Origin: Thermoplasmata archaeon | GTDB lineage: Archaea; Thermoplasmatota; Thermoplasmata; Sysuiplasmatales; Sysuiplasmataceae | Direction of reading: 5' to 3' | DNA: 30,590 nt | NCBI GenBank assembly: GCA_021796175.1 | Contig: JAJYOM010000003.1 | Location: 1 to 30,590 of the forward strand | Part shown: piece by piece, positions 1-8,189 of the stretch | Numbering within the stretch: the stretch's first letter is position 1 | Layout of the letters: the number at the start of each line of letters is the position of its first letter | Position numbers and translations under genes: made by a program | Notes under the pieces: model-generated | The model's input: only the letters and a program-made list of their open reading frames with translations | Database searches by the model: none | Told to the model about the DNA's origin: nothing

Positions 1-330
1 TGGGGGGCGCAGCCATAAGCTCTTCGGTGTATCTCATTTACTCTTTCACCAGTATCTGATACAACTCCCGTTTGCATTTTGGTTGAGCAGTCATTGAGGG
101 CCGGTAACGGACGGTCCATTCCTTATAAACTTGAATTCAGGCATGAGATGTTGCGTGTCTATGAAGCCCTGTTGCGGTCAGTTCTCCCGGAGATTTGGCA
201 TGAAATGTGTGCAGGGGCGTGCGACAGTCCAAACAGACGATTCACACTTTTCATGTCCATACTTTCTGATTCAAACAGTACATTCGCTACGATCAGCCGG
301 CTTAAGTAAGTCCGTGCTGGATTACATTGC
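1..330. other. left-edge stretch without a confident gene
   Basis: No convincing gene is visible. One plus-strand frame enters from the left edge and ends with TGA at 57-59; its 18 residues are hydrophobic and serine-rich, so it could be the tail of a membrane protein cut by the window edge, but this is too short to judge. A TATA-like TTATAAAC lies at 123-130 with no good coding frame behind it. Short open frames at 79-309 and 131-334 overlap each other and have unremarkable, cysteine-scattered compositions. Confidence 0.4.
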
Positions 331-603
331 ATGATGGACGAAAATGAGATGCGGAGAAAGGCGGTCAAAATCGCAGAAGCAAAGGTCGGCTTTCAGGTAC
401 ATTTCGCCATATATCTGGCGGTTAATGCGTTTCTCATTGCCATCTGGTATGCGACTACCGGTTTCGGTTTCCCGTGGTTTGTTTTTGTCACATTCGGCTG
501 GGGAATCGGGATTGTTGGCCACTTCCTCGCAGCCTACCGCGGTGAAGGTTATGCCCAGAAGTTGGCTGAAAGAGAATTCCGGCGGATGAAGCAGCAGACA
601 TGA
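331..603 (+). CDS. 2TM domain-containing small membrane protein
   Basis: This 90-aa protein matches the pattern of the 2TM domain family: a charged N-terminus rich in Arg/Lys/Glu/Ala, a first helix at about residues 24-41 beginning with FQVHFAIYLAVNA, a WF turn, a second helix at about 48-68 containing GWGIGIVGH, and a basic C-terminal tail. In this family the module is often fused to sensor kinases or stands alone; its biochemical role is not established. Two ATG codons in tandem (331, 334) are possible starts. No Shine-Dalgarno sequence is visible, and a TTAAG element about 25-30 nt upstream suggests a near-leaderless mRNA. It stands alone, in the same direction as the regulator downstream. 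Confidence 0.7.
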   Translation: MMDENEMRRKAVKIAEAKVGFQVHFAIYLAVNAFLIAIWYATTGFGFPWFVFVTFGWGIGIVGHFLAAYRGEGYAQKLAEREFRRMKQQT

Positions 604-691
604 CTGCCTGCTGTCCGAACTACGGTGGGTGGCCATGTCAGGGGCGGCAGATATGCGAATGTTTTCCAGCAGTGCCGCCATATGAAGGGAA

Positions 692-702
692 TATGTTTAA
701 TG
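692..702 (+). promoter_or_regulatory. TATA-like box of the HTH regulator
   Basis: ATGTTTAATGG, centred about 27 nt before the ATG at 726, is the expected spacing for an archaeal leaderless transcript. It supports choosing an ATG at 726 or 732 over the upstream TTG at 720. Confidence 0.4.
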
Positions 703-725
703 GTTCATTTTACATATGATTGAGT

Positions 726-1439
726 ATGACCATGTATGAAGTGTCGTTCAAGATAGATTACGATTACCCTTTCATCGCACTGTCGAAGAAATTCCCGGAT
801 CTGAAGTTCAACATGTGGTGCCTGTGGGGACGTGAGTTGCTGGAGGTACCAGTATACCAGGATGCGATGGCGTCTGAAATTGAGGCTGAGATACGGAAGG
901 CTGGAAGACTCATTGATGAGGTGAAAGCGTCGGGTGATCGCCGGATATTTATGCTGGGATGCACTTGCGACATATATGACAGTGTTTGGAATATTGCAAG
1001 TGACAATGAGTTTGTCGACGCTCCACCTGCGGTTTACCACGGTGGCTGGGGTTTCTTCAGACTCATAACATTCGAAGAGGACAACATTCGCTCGCTCTTC
1101 AGGGAGCTGAATTCGAGAGGCAGGACCGAATTGCTCGGCAAGAAGGAGATTGCGCTGGATGTGCTTCCAAGCAGCATGTGGGTAAACAGTGTGTTCAATG
1201 AACTTACAGACAAGCAGAGATGTGCATTGCTGAAGGCACAGCAGTGCGGTTACTACACTTCACCACGGAATATCACGACAGATTCGATTGCGAGAAGCAT
1301 GGGGATAAGCAGGTCAACGTACGAAGAGCATCTGAGGAAAGCAGAAAACAGGGTGATGTCCTCCATAGCTCCTTACCTTGAACTCTATGCAGGCAATACT
1401 CAGCCAAAGTTCGCTGCGTCACCGGATCAGGGTCACTGA
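726..1439 (+). CDS. bacterio-opsin activator-type HTH transcriptional regulator
   Basis: About 237 aa. The C-terminal part, roughly residues 158-222, fits the archaeal HTH_10 (bat-type) domain: LTDKQRCALLKAQQCGYY, then TDSIARSMGISRSTYEEHLR as the probable helix-turn-helix, then a helix ending IAPYLELY. The N-terminal 150 residues form an alpha/beta domain of the kind that senses a ligand in this family; it has several Cys (a WCLW motif near residue 33 and a CTC triad near 79-81), so metal or thiol sensing is possible but unproven. The start at 726 rests on TATA spacing; ATG 732 is equally possible. It converges on the copT-like gene, 9 nt apart, so it may belong functionally to the metal cluster. 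Target genes cannot be told from the sequence. Confidence 0.75.
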   Translation: MTMYEVSFKIDYDYPFIALSKKFPDLKFNMWCLWGRELLEVPVYQDAMASEIEAEIRKAGRLIDEVKASGDRRIFMLGCTCDIYDSVWNIASDNEFVDAPPAVYHGGWGFFRLITFEEDNIRSLFRELNSRGRTELLGKKEIALDVLPSSMWVNSVFNELTDKQRCALLKAQQCGYYTSPRNITTDSIARSMGISRSTYEEHLRKAENRVMSSIAPYLELYAGNTQPKFAASPDQGH

Positions 1440-1448
1440 TGGAGTGTT

Positions 1449-2063
1449 TCAGCCACCATCCGCCTTTCGCTTGAGGGAGTCGTATCTCTGTTTGTAGAGC
1501 GTACTGCAGCTTGTGCAGCAGAAGTATCTCAGCTTGCCACCTATCTTCTCCACAACAGGCGCAACACCTATGTCACCCCTGCAGTAGTAGCAGCTTGAGC
1601 TCAGCCTTGAACCAGTTTCTATCGACGGCCGAGATGGATTTATGTCATAAGCAACAGTGGGTGTGAGTGCGACGTTGTTGACGCCCCTGGTACCGCACAT
1701 CTTGTTGTACAGCAGGACAGCATCCTTCTCCGTCCCCGAAAAGATGCCGATAAGTCTTGAATCCTGAGTAAGCAGCGCATGGTTCAGTTCCACCATTGCA
1801 CGCAGCACTTCCTTCTGGTATCTGGGCTGAAACCTGATTTCGGCCACGTAGTCTTTAAGTCCGAATGCTGCAGAATCAATGTTCACCGTGAAGGACCTGA
1901 TGGCCCCGCTGTCTATCAGTCTCTGTACTTTTGAGGCAACGGTCGGTGTCGATGATCCGACTTTAACCGACAGTGCGCGCAATGACTGACGCGAATCGGC
2001 CTGCAGCTCCTTGATCAGCTTAATGTCGATTTCATCAAGTATGAGTCTGTCGCTGCGTCTCAA
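1449..2063 (-). CDS. copT: CopT-like Lrp/AsnC regulator with C-terminal TRASH metal-sensing domain
   Basis: 204 aa. Residues about 8-60 are an Lrp-type HTH (DEIDIKLIKELQADSRQSLR, then the recognition region STPTVASKVQRL). A RAM-like ligand domain follows to about 145. The last 45 residues carry a TRASH cysteine module: C158-x2-C161 and C182, C183, C186 in a YFCCTSC context. TRASH-Lrp fusions are copper-responsive regulators of archaeal cop clusters (CopT in Sulfolobus). The gene is divergent from copM-copA, as expected if it controls them. The start is TTG at 2061-2063; no ATG or GTG lies near the HTH, and a TATA-like ATATATAGA lies about 40-50 nt upstream on the minus strand. Function is inferred from architecture plus context and is well supported; the exact metal is not proven. 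Confidence 0.85.
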   Translation of the reverse strand: MRRSDRLILDEIDIKLIKELQADSRQSLRALSVKVGSSTPTVASKVQRLIDSGAIRSFTVNIDSAAFGLKDYVAEIRFQPRYQKEVLRAMVELNHALLTQDSRLIGIFSGTEKDAVLLYNKMCGTRGVNNVALTPTVAYDINPSRPSIETGSRLSSSCYYCRGDIGVAPVVEKIGGKLRYFCCTSCSTLYKQRYDSLKRKADGG

Positions 2064-2206
2064 TTAACACACTTCTGACATAGTTTACATTTGCAAATTA
2101 TTATTCTATATATTTCTACATTTCTCTGGATTGTCACCAAAGACTTTGACATTTGTTAACGAAATAGATAATATATGGGTGCACTGTAATAAAGCAATGT
2201 GATAAA
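2064..2206. promoter_or_regulatory. divergent cop promoter region with candidate operator
   Basis: This 143-bp AT-rich gap serves copT on the left and copM-copA on the right. TATA-like elements: TCTATATATTTC at 2106-2117 (read on the minus strand for copT) and GATAATATATG at 2167-2177 for copM, about 30 nt before its ATG. Between them lies the inverted repeat TGTCA-N10-TGACA at 2132-2151, well placed for a dimeric Lrp-type regulator to touch both promoters. A GTTAAC palindrome is at 2155-2160. Binding is inferred. Confidence 0.5.
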
Positions 2207-2353
2207 ATGGCCAAGGATCCTGTATGTAAAATGAACGTAGATGAGAAGACAGCAAAGTTCAAGTCATCGCACGGCGGAAAAGAGTACTACTTCTGCTGTG
2301 CTGCATGCAAGACAAGCTTCGACAAGAACCCGGGAAAATATGTCAAAGCCTGA
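2207..2353 (+). CDS. copM: CopM-like TRASH/YHS mini-protein, putative copper chaperone
   Basis: A 48-aa protein that is essentially one TRASH/YHS module: it opens MAKDPVCKMNVDE and has a YYFCCAACKTSF core, giving Cys at 7, 30, 31 and 34. The same pattern starts the CopA ATPase 21 nt downstream, so the two genes probably share the domain by duplication. In the Sulfolobus cop cluster a small TRASH protein (CopM) sits between the regulator and the ATPase and is thought to bind or hand over copper; gene order here is the same apart from copT being divergent. The ATG is near-leaderless behind the TATA-like box at 2167-2177. It is short enough to be missed by default gene callers. Confidence 0.85.
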   Translation: MAKDPVCKMNVDEKTAKFKSSHGGKEYYFCCAACKTSFDKNPGKYVKA

Positions 2354-2374
2354 GTGGGCGGATTAGTCTGTCAG

Positions 2375-4507
2375 ATGGCAAAAGATCCTATTTGCGGGAT
2401 GTATGTAGATGAAACCACTGCCACCATAAAAAGTGTGGTTGACGGCAGAACCTACTACTTTTGCGCTACCGCATGCAAGGAGCAGTTTGATGCGCCTGAG
2501 ATTGCGCTCAGGAAGAACAAGATTGCAACTGCAGTGTCCTGGATGCTGGGCATACCAATCCTGGTCATTTCATACTTTGGTTTTCCGGACAGTCACTATG
2601 TGATATTTGCACTCGCAACTGTCGTCCAGTTTTATCCGGGCATGAGGTTCTACAGGGGATTTGTTGATGGAATTAAAAGCAGATCAACCAACATGGACAC
2701 GCTGATCGCCATCGGCACCTCCACGGCATTTGCATACAGCGCATTCCTGGTCCTGGCCTATTCCGGTGCACGGGGGATGGGTGTCTACTTCGACACTTCT
2801 GCACTCATAATAGCGTTAATAAGAACAGGCGGACTGATGGAAGATCTGACCAAGGAAAGGGCAGCGAGTGCAACACTCCGTCTTATGGAACTTCAGCCCA
2901 GCACCGCGCGCCTGTTGAAGAGCGGGACGGAAACAACGGTGCCAGTCGAGGAGATAGAAACCGGAGACATCGTGATAGTCAGACCGGGTGAGAAGGTGCC
3001 CGTGGATGGAATAGTGAGAGATGGCAGGAGTGAAGTTGACCAGTCTCTGGTGACTGGCGAGACAGTTCCGGTCCCGGTCGCCCCGGGTGACGCCGTTATC
3101 GGAGGCTCGATAAACACCACTGGCAGTTTCAGTGAGGAGGCAACAACCGTCGGGCAGGACAGTGCTCTTTCCAGGATAATCGAGCTGGTAACTGAAGCTA
3201 AGGAGGGCAGGGCATCGATTCAGAAGCTAGCCGACAGGGTCTCGTCATACTTCGTCCCGATCGTTGTATCAGCTGCCCTTGCATCCGGTTTCCTCTGGTA
3301 CTTCGTTGGCAGGGTTGGGCTGACATTCTCAGTCCTGGCTTTTGTTTCAGTCATAGTTGTCGCATGTCCATGTTCGCTGGGAATTGCCACGCCTGCCGCT
3401 CTCATGGTAGGGGCTGGCAAAGGATCGGAAAACGGCATACTTATCAAGGGCGGGGAGGCGCTAGAGGTATCAACAAAAGTCGACACTGTGATTCTCGACA
3501 AGACAGGGACAATCACCTATGGCTCGCCCTCCGTGTCTGCAATCCACTCGACAGGCAACATTTCTGCCGAAAGGCTCGCCGTGATTTTCGCATCAGTTGA
3601 GCACAAGTCGGAGCATCCGATAGCCAGGGCAGCTACCAGCTATGCTAAAGAACTGCATATTCCGCTGCTTGAAGTGGTGTCATTCGAATCGATTCCGGGC
3701 ATTGGTGTTAGCGGGAAGATAGATGGTGTGCAGTACTGGGCCGGTAGACCGGAAATGTACAGGCAAATGACAGGCGAAGAACTTGATTCACATATTGCCG
3801 CCCCTGTGCATGATTCGGAGTTGAAAGGTTATACTGTCATCGTGCTGGGCCGCGGAAATGAGGCACTCGGCTTTGTGGAACTCAAGGATGCGATCAAACC
3901 GGGCGCCCGGCAGGCGGTGCAGATGCTGAGGGGACTTGAGCTGGAAGTCATAATGCTCACAGGCGATAACGAGAGAGCCGCTGCACTGGTGGCGTCAGAG
4001 GCCGGGATCGACATATACAGGGCGGGATTGAGACCGGAAGGCAAGCAGAAATTCATTTCCGAGCTGCAGGGGCAGGGTCATGTTGTGGCAATGGTAGGGG
4101 ACGGTGTGAATGATGCACCATCACTCGCTCTGGCGGATCTTGGCATTGCGATCGGTTCCGGGACGGATGTGGCCAAATCCTCCGGAAACATGATACTGAT
4201 GAAGAATGATCTTTCAGATGTGGCGACTGCAATCATGCTTGGGAGGAAAACACTTTCCAAGATCAAGCAGAATCTGTTCTGGGCTTTTGCATATAACACC
4301 GTTCTGATACCGATCGCAGCCGGCGTCCTTGTCCCGCTCTTCGGCATAGGAATGTATGACTATCTGCCAGTGCTCTCCGCTCTTGCAATGGCCTTCAGCA
4401 GCACTACTGTGGTTACCAATTCACTATTGCTCAACAGGTTCAATCCGGGAAGATTGAAGGCGGATGCACTTGAAAGGAAAGGAACTAAGCGGATTGCGGC
4501 CACCTGA
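2375..4507 (+). CDS. copA: Cu(+)-transporting P1B-type ATPase with N-terminal TRASH domain
   Basis: 710 aa from ATG 2375. A frame-compatible GTG at 2354 directly follows the copM stop, but the ATG gives an N-terminus matching CopM (MAKDPICGM versus MAKDPVCKM). Domains in order: TRASH module with C7, C30, C34 (instead of the usual HMA domain); membrane helices; actuator loop with TGE at 228-230; the metal-site CPC at 331-333; phosphorylation motif DKTGT with Asp375; the nucleotide-domain HP at 414-415; GDGVNDAP hinge; and final helices with YN (FAYNTVLIP) and AMAFSS. CPC, YN and the M-x-x-S-S-like element point to Cu(+)/Ag(+) specificity. The enzyme uses ATP to pump cuprous ion out across the membrane. 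It forms a probable operon with copM and is likely controlled by CopT. Confidence 0.93.
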   Translation: MAKDPICGMYVDETTATIKSVVDGRTYYFCATACKEQFDAPEIALRKNKIATAVSWMLGIPILVISYFGFPDSHYVIFALATVVQFYPGMRFYRGFVDGIKSRSTNMDTLIAIGTSTAFAYSAFLVLAYSGARGMGVYFDTSALIIALIRTGGLMEDLTKERAASATLRLMELQPSTARLLKSGTETTVPVEEIETGDIVIVRPGEKVPVDGIVRDGRSEVDQSLVTGETVPVPVAPGDAVIGGSINTTGSFSEEATTVGQDSALSRIIELVTEAKEGRASIQKLADRVSSYFVPIVVSAALASGFLWYFVGRVGLTFSVLAFVSVIVVACPCSLGIATPAALMVGAGKGSENGILIKGGEALEVSTKVDTVILDKTGTITYGSPSVSAIHSTGNISAERLAVIFASVEHKSEHPIARAATSYAKELHIPLLEVVSFESIPGIGVSGKIDGVQYWAGRPEMYRQMTGEELDSHIAAPVHDSELKGYTVIVLGRGNEALGFVELKDAIKPGARQAVQMLRGLELEVIMLTGDNERAAALVASEAGIDIYRAGLRPEGKQKFISELQGQGHVVAMVGDGVNDAPSLALADLGIAIGSGTDVAKSSGNMILMKNDLSDVATAIMLGRKTLSKIKQNLFWAFAYNTVLIPIAAGVLVPLFGIGMYDYLPVLSALAMAFSSTTVVTNSLLLNRFNPGRLKADALERKGTKRIAAT

Positions 4508-4814
4508 GTTCTACATCAGCGATCGTCTTTCGGCGCTGCTCAGGGGCGGAAGGATTCAGCGTTGCCTCAGACTGCGGCTTGTTCTCAGTCAGGGGCCATG
4601 CCATGATGACTGGTGCGAACCACTGAGAAGAGTGGTGGCGGAGATTGTCGAGGATACGGCATTCAGGGAGGATGATGTCAGGCTGATTGTCAACGGCATC
4701 TGCCTGATCATTGACAGCGATCTCTACTATTCCGCTTCCAAGCTGAGGGACAAAGTGTTTCTCGACGCAGGCAGGAGCCGTGAGGTGAGGGTGAAGGGTT
4801 TCAGTGCTTTCTGA
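4464..4814 (+). CDS. unknown protein overlapping the copA 3' end
   Basis: 116 aa if started at ATG 4464, which overlaps copA by 44 bp; TTG at 4470 or 4494 would shorten the overlap. I do not recognise a family. Codon choice (frequent AGG, GAT, CTG, GTC) matches the neighbouring genes, and the C-terminal half is well-formed: an acidic-basic helix around VVAEIVEDTAFREDDV, then a hydrophobic strand-like VNGICLIIDSDLYY and a basic end. There are Cys at several places (RCLRL, GPCHDDWCEP, NGICL). No membrane helix or signal peptide is visible. Position directly behind copA suggests co-transcription and perhaps a link to metal handling, but this is guilt by location only. An antisense frame at 4485-4823 is open but has no supporting signal. 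Confidence 0.55.
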   Translation: MHLKGKELSGLRPPEFYISDRLSALLRGGRIQRCLRLRLVLSQGPCHDDWCEPLRRVVAEIVEDTAFREDDVRLIVNGICLIIDSDLYYSASKLRDKVFLDAGRSREVRVKGFSAF

Positions 4815-4894
4815 ACAGTTCACTGGGCCGGCAAGTCGGACGATGCAACGCAGTCATGCAACAGTTAATAACAGATAAATTCTAGGGGGGCAGG

Positions 4895-4979
4895 GCGAGG
4901 GTAGCCAAGTATGGTCTAAGGCGGCAGACTCAAGATCTGTTCTCGAAGGAGTTCCACGGTTCAAATCCGTGCCCTCGCA
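4895..4979 (+). tRNA. tRNA-Leu (anticodon CAA)
   Basis: The 85-nt sequence folds as a class II tRNA. Acceptor strand GCGAGGG (4895-4901) pairs with CCCTCGC (4972-4978), with discriminator A at 4979. The anticodon arm is GCAGA/TCTGT around loop CTCAAGA, giving anticodon CAA, which reads UUG. A long variable arm (TTCTCGAAGGAG region) and the T arm CACGG-TTCAAAT-CCGTG complete the fold. No intron and no encoded CCA. An AT-rich element (GTTAATAA, 4864-4871) is placed where an archaeal TATA box would be. Confidence 0.95.
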
Positions 4980-5048
4980 TCAGCAAACGCTCTGTGGATG
5001 AGCTGCTAGATTATTTCAATCGCCACTGTATTCTCCAAGGTGTTCTCC

Positions 5049-6614
5049 ATGGCTGCGACTCCAAATTTCGACCTTATGCTGACTGTACTGCTCGCGGTCA
5101 TGCTTGCGGTCTCAATATTCTCAAGGAAGGTCAAACTGCCCTATACCCTGGCGCTCGTGATGCTGGGCATAATCATTGCAATTCCTTCAATTTCCTCACA
5201 GGCCGGAATCAGCACTTTCTACATCAGCATAAGCACCTTCTACAACAACTATCTGGGAACTCTGTTCGTTGGCCTTGTGCTTCCTCCATTGTTGTTCGAA
5301 TCCATGATGAACATACGCTCTTCTGAGCTTAAGGCAGTGATACGTCCTGCGCTTGGCCTTGCAACCGTTGGCGTCCTTTTGGCGACGGTTGTCGGTGGAC
5401 TTCTTCTGTGGAAGATCGCAGGCCTGCCGATATATGAATCGTTCCTGTTCTCTTCGCTGATCTCACCCACCGATACAGCCTCCGTCCTCGAGATTTTCAA
5501 AAGAATGAGGGTGCCGAGGAAGCTGTCCGCCCTCATGGATTCTGAAGCAGCGTTCAATGACGCCACCGGAGTCATCATCTTTTCACTGATATTCACTTCC
5601 GGCAGGGTCATTGGACTTCCATTCGGCCACGCGCTTCTGAATTTCTCCATTGTGCTGGGAGGCGGTGTTCTGATTGGCCTTGCGATAGGCTTCGCTTCCG
5701 AACTGATATCATCGCTTGTTGCCGATCCACTGACAGAAACTGCCCTTTCGATATCGATGGTTTATGGTTCTTACTATCTCTCGACTACGCTTGGCTTTTC
5801 AGGACTGGTATCTGTTGCGGTAACCGGACTCTATTATGGAAATCTGACGCTCAGAACCGCAGTGAGGCCGCTATCGCGGGAGCATGTGAAGATATTCTGG
5901 GGTGTGATTGCATTCATTGCAAACTCAGTAGCATTTCTTTTCATCGGTTTCAATGTGAAACTCGAGATATTCGCTTCAAGTCTTCTCCTGATAGTGGCTG
6001 CATTCCTGGTGGTCTTTGCCGCAAGGTTTACATCTGTCTATTCGGTGCTCAGTATCTTCGGACGCGGGTCTGAGAAGTCGCGTCGCTGGAAGAACGTCGC
6101 CGTACTCGGCAGTATGCGGGGCGCACTTTCGGTAGCACTGGTTCTCGCCATAACACAGACTGCTACTCTCTCACTGGATGCTGTGACAACGCTCAGGACG
6201 CTGACTCTTGGAGTGGTATTCCTGTCACTGGTGATACAGAGTCCCACACTTGCAGGTTACATCAGGCGGCACTTTAAGGAGGAACAGCAAGGTGAGTTCG
6301 TCGAACCGAACATTAGACTGTATGAGATCCTTCGCGCAATAGAAGAATTGCACAAACTCAGGCAGGACGGAAAGATGTCTGAAGTCGAGTTCGTAGAAAG
6401 ACTCCAGGATGAGAGGGACAGACTGGCACACCTTCTTTCAGAAATCAATATATCGCTGAAGACAGGGGACATTGTGAGATCTCGCGCCAAGGATCTGTAT
6501 TCTTCCATCGCATCAATCTCCAGGAGCAGGGCAATGGAAATACTCAGGCGCCAGAAGGAGGAAGAGCCTATCAGCACCATTCTCCAGAACAGCTCAATGG
6601 AGAATGAAAAGTAG
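5049..6614 (+). CDS. CPA1-family Na+/H+ antiporter (NhaP-like)
   Basis: 521 aa from ATG 5049; a GTG at 5040 is in frame, but the ATG has AAGGTG about 7 nt upstream. About 12 membrane helices occupy residues 6-410. Family signatures: LVLPPLLFES near 77-86, ISPTDTASVLEIFKR near 138-152, and FNDATG with the ion-binding Asn170-Asp171 pair. A charged cytosolic tail of about 100 residues (Glu/Arg/Lys-rich, probably helical) follows, as in regulated NhaP/NHE-type exchangers. The protein exchanges a monovalent cation for protons across the cytoplasmic membrane and so helps cytoplasmic pH homeostasis, relevant for an acid-dweller; the preferred cation cannot be read from the sequence. It appears monocistronic, 70 nt after the tRNA. 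Confidence 0.9.
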   Translation: MAATPNFDLMLTVLLAVMLAVSIFSRKVKLPYTLALVMLGIIIAIPSISSQAGISTFYISISTFYNNYLGTLFVGLVLPPLLFESMMNIRSSELKAVIRPALGLATVGVLLATVVGGLLLWKIAGLPIYESFLFSSLISPTDTASVLEIFKRMRVPRKLSALMDSEAAFNDATGVIIFSLIFTSGRVIGLPFGHALLNFSIVLGGGVLIGLAIGFASELISSLVADPLTETALSISMVYGSYYLSTTLGFSGLVSVAVTGLYYGNLTLRTAVRPLSREHVKIFWGVIAFIANSVAFLFIGFNVKLEIFASSLLLIVAAFLVVFAARFTSVYSVLSIFGRGSEKSRRWKNVAVLGSMRGALSVALVLAITQTATLSLDAVTTLRTLTLGVVFLSLVIQSPTLAGYIRRHFKEEQQGEFVEPNIRLYEILRAIEELHKLRQDGKMSEVEFVERLQDERDRLAHLLSEINISLKTGDIVRSRAKDLYSSIASISRSRAMEILRRQKEEEPISTILQNSSMENEK

Positions 6615-6692
6615 CATGACATTGCGGTAACTCGGGAAGAATGCCATTCACACCCGACGTCTTCGCATTAACGCTGTCTGTAATCGGAAAAG

Positions 6693-6700
6693 GTTTAAGA
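6693..6700 (+). promoter_or_regulatory. TATA-like box upstream of the four-helix protein
   Basis: GTTTAAGA preceded by a purine-rich GGAAAAG stretch resembles BRE plus TATA. It lies between the antiporter stop and the next gene and predicts a leader of roughly 60 nt. Confidence 0.35.
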
Positions 6701-6781
6701 CATCCGGGACGGATAGGTAACAACATACGATCAGGAGTGGCTGTAATTGGCGTTTGGACTGTTTGCAGGCACTCCTGAGTA

Positions 6782-7153
6782 GTGTCCCGGGGGGCCGGTT
6801 CGGTGGAAGAGGGAAGGCGGCTGAAGAAGTCCTTGCTGAGCGATGTGGACGAGAGGATGGATATGGCTCTTGTTGCAGCTGGCGTGGCGTTCTTCATCAT
6901 TCTCATATCCTTCCTTGTCAGCTTCAGCTCGTACTGGCTCGGCTTTCTTGTCAGCGTCCTGCTCGCCATTGCAGTTTTCATCTCTGTTTACGTTGATGCT
7001 TCAAACATAGCAACAGGCCTGGTTATATTCGCAATAGTTTCAATCATCGGATGGTTTTTCGGCTGGCCCCTGTGGCTGAGTATGACTGTAGCAACGGCCA
7101 TTATGTTCGTGATGTCTTTCCTGGAGCGTGCCTCGCATGCCTCAAGGGCCTGA
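6782..7153 (+). CDS. hypothetical four-helix membrane protein
   Basis: 123 aa if started at GTG 6782; GTG 6803 is the other likely start and follows a G-rich stretch. After a charged N-terminus (EEGRRLKKSLLSDVDERMD) there are four closely packed hydrophobic segments, at about residues 29-50, 51-70, 74-94 and 95-113, with a WFFGWPLWL turn between the last two. I recognise no family and see no catalytic-looking residues. It is monocistronic, convergent with ctaB, and its codon use is like its neighbours, which is the main reason to believe it. Confidence 0.6.
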   Translation: MSRGAGSVEEGRRLKKSLLSDVDERMDMALVAAGVAFFIILISFLVSFSSYWLGFLVSVLLAIAVFISVYVDASNIATGLVIFAIVSIIGWFFGWPLWLSMTVATAIMFVMSFLERASHASRA

Positions 7154-7278
7154 ACACTTCATTCATGGACTGAAACCGTTCCGCATTTCAGGGATACCAC
7201 AAGTCATTTGTTTCAGCGATAGATGCGCACCAGTGGATATGTCTGCTGTATTTGCCTGCAGGGACACACAGTTGCCGG

Positions 7279-8127
7279 CTAAAGAAGATGTACAGCGGGC
7301 GAAAGTAAACCCGAAACAACAAGCGCAAAAAGGAACATTATCATGTATAACAGTGAAAACCTGAAATTCCTCCTGTAGAACTCCCTCGGTCTGTCCTGAG
7401 TGGCAAGAACGGAGGCCGTGAGGAGGAAAATGTTCATGCCTGTCATTATGACAAGGAATACAACTGACAGGTGGCCAATGAAATAAAGCGCGTACACCAC
7501 ACCAATGGCTGCTATATTGAACAGCGCACCCCTGAATGCAATCACGCTGTTCTCCTTTCTGGTGGACAGTGCCGGTATGCCTGCAGTCCTGTAGTCGTCC
7601 CTGTAGTAGATGGAGAGAGACCAGAAATGGCTTGGTTGCCAGAGGAACACAACGAGAAAGATCATTATCGGTATCAACCAGTCTGACTGTGTGTAAGCCG
7701 ACCATCCTCCAAGTGCCGGAATTGCGCCAGAAATGCCTCCCCACAGCACAGCATTCGGAGTTCTTCTCTTCAGGTAAATTGTATAGAAGAAAATGTAAAG
7801 TGCTGAGCCAATGCCGATAATTGCAGATGTAACCCAGTTAATCAGGACAGCGGTGAATATCACAGAAATTGCGAGTAACGAAATACCAAGTGCACCCGCC
7901 GCAGCAGGTTCTATCCTGCCGGATGGAATTGGCCTGCGTACAGTCCTTGACATAAGTGCATCCACATCCCTGTCCAGATAGGAGTTGATTGTAGCCGATC
8001 CGGCTAGTCCGCAGAAGCCGAAAACCATCAGTTCAGCCAGTGTAGTCAAACTGATCGCCGCTCCCCCGGCAACAATGAAGCTAGCAACAGCTAGGAACAG
8101 CTCCGCGGAGATAAGGCGCAGCTTCAT
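7279..8127 (-). CDS. ctaB: protoheme IX farnesyltransferase (heme O synthase)
   Basis: UbiA-fold prenyltransferase that attaches a farnesyl group to heme B to make heme O, the precursor of heme A for the oxidase encoded nearby. With start ATG 8127 the protein is 282 aa. The Asp-rich site N48-x3-D52-x3-D56 (NSYLDRDVDALMSRTVRRP) is intact, and the family motif WQPSHFWSLS is present; about eight membrane helices. The frame is open upstream to TTG 8253 with GTG 8205 as another option; I prefer 8127 because the only TATA-like boxes lie at 8166-8189, although this start drops the usual DYTRL lead-in, so the start is uncertain. It is divergent from the Rieske-cytochrome b genes. No heme A synthase (CtaA) is in the window. 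Confidence 0.9.
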   Translation of the reverse strand: MKLRLISAELFLAVASFIVAGGAAISLTTLAELMVFGFCGLAGSATINSYLDRDVDALMSRTVRRPIPSGRIEPAAAGALGISLLAISVIFTAVLINWVTSAIIGIGSALYIFFYTIYLKRRTPNAVLWGGISGAIPALGGWSAYTQSDWLIPIMIFLVVFLWQPSHFWSLSIYYRDDYRTAGIPALSTRKENSVIAFRGALFNIAAIGVVYALYFIGHLSVVFLVIMTGMNIFLLTASVLATQDRPREFYRRNFRFSLLYMIMFLFALVVSGLLSPAVHLL

Positions 8128-8165
8128 CAGTCTTGTGTAATCCGTTAATTTGGCCGTGCCTCGTT

Positions 8166-8189
8166 CTAAATATACTCCATATAAAAACT
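8166..8189 (-). promoter_or_regulatory. TATA-like boxes for ctaB
   Basis: Read on the minus strand, TTTTTATATGG and GTATATTTAG lie in tandem about 40-60 nt before ATG 8127. Either would give a short leader; neither fits the more upstream start codons. Confidence 0.45.

Noticed and set aside
79..334. Open frames at the left edge (79-309 and 131-334, plus)
   Set aside because: They overlap each other, have no recognisable family and no start signal fitting the TATA-like sequence at 123.
4485..4823. Minus-strand frame of 112 codons opposite the gene behind copA
   Set aside because: Its mixed composition and lack of a promoter or ribosome site favour the plus strand, whose codon use matches real neighbours.
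7163..7744. 193-codon minus-strand frame inside ctaB
   Set aside because: Same strand, other frame of ctaB; rich in Cys and His with no membrane helices, a typical shadow.
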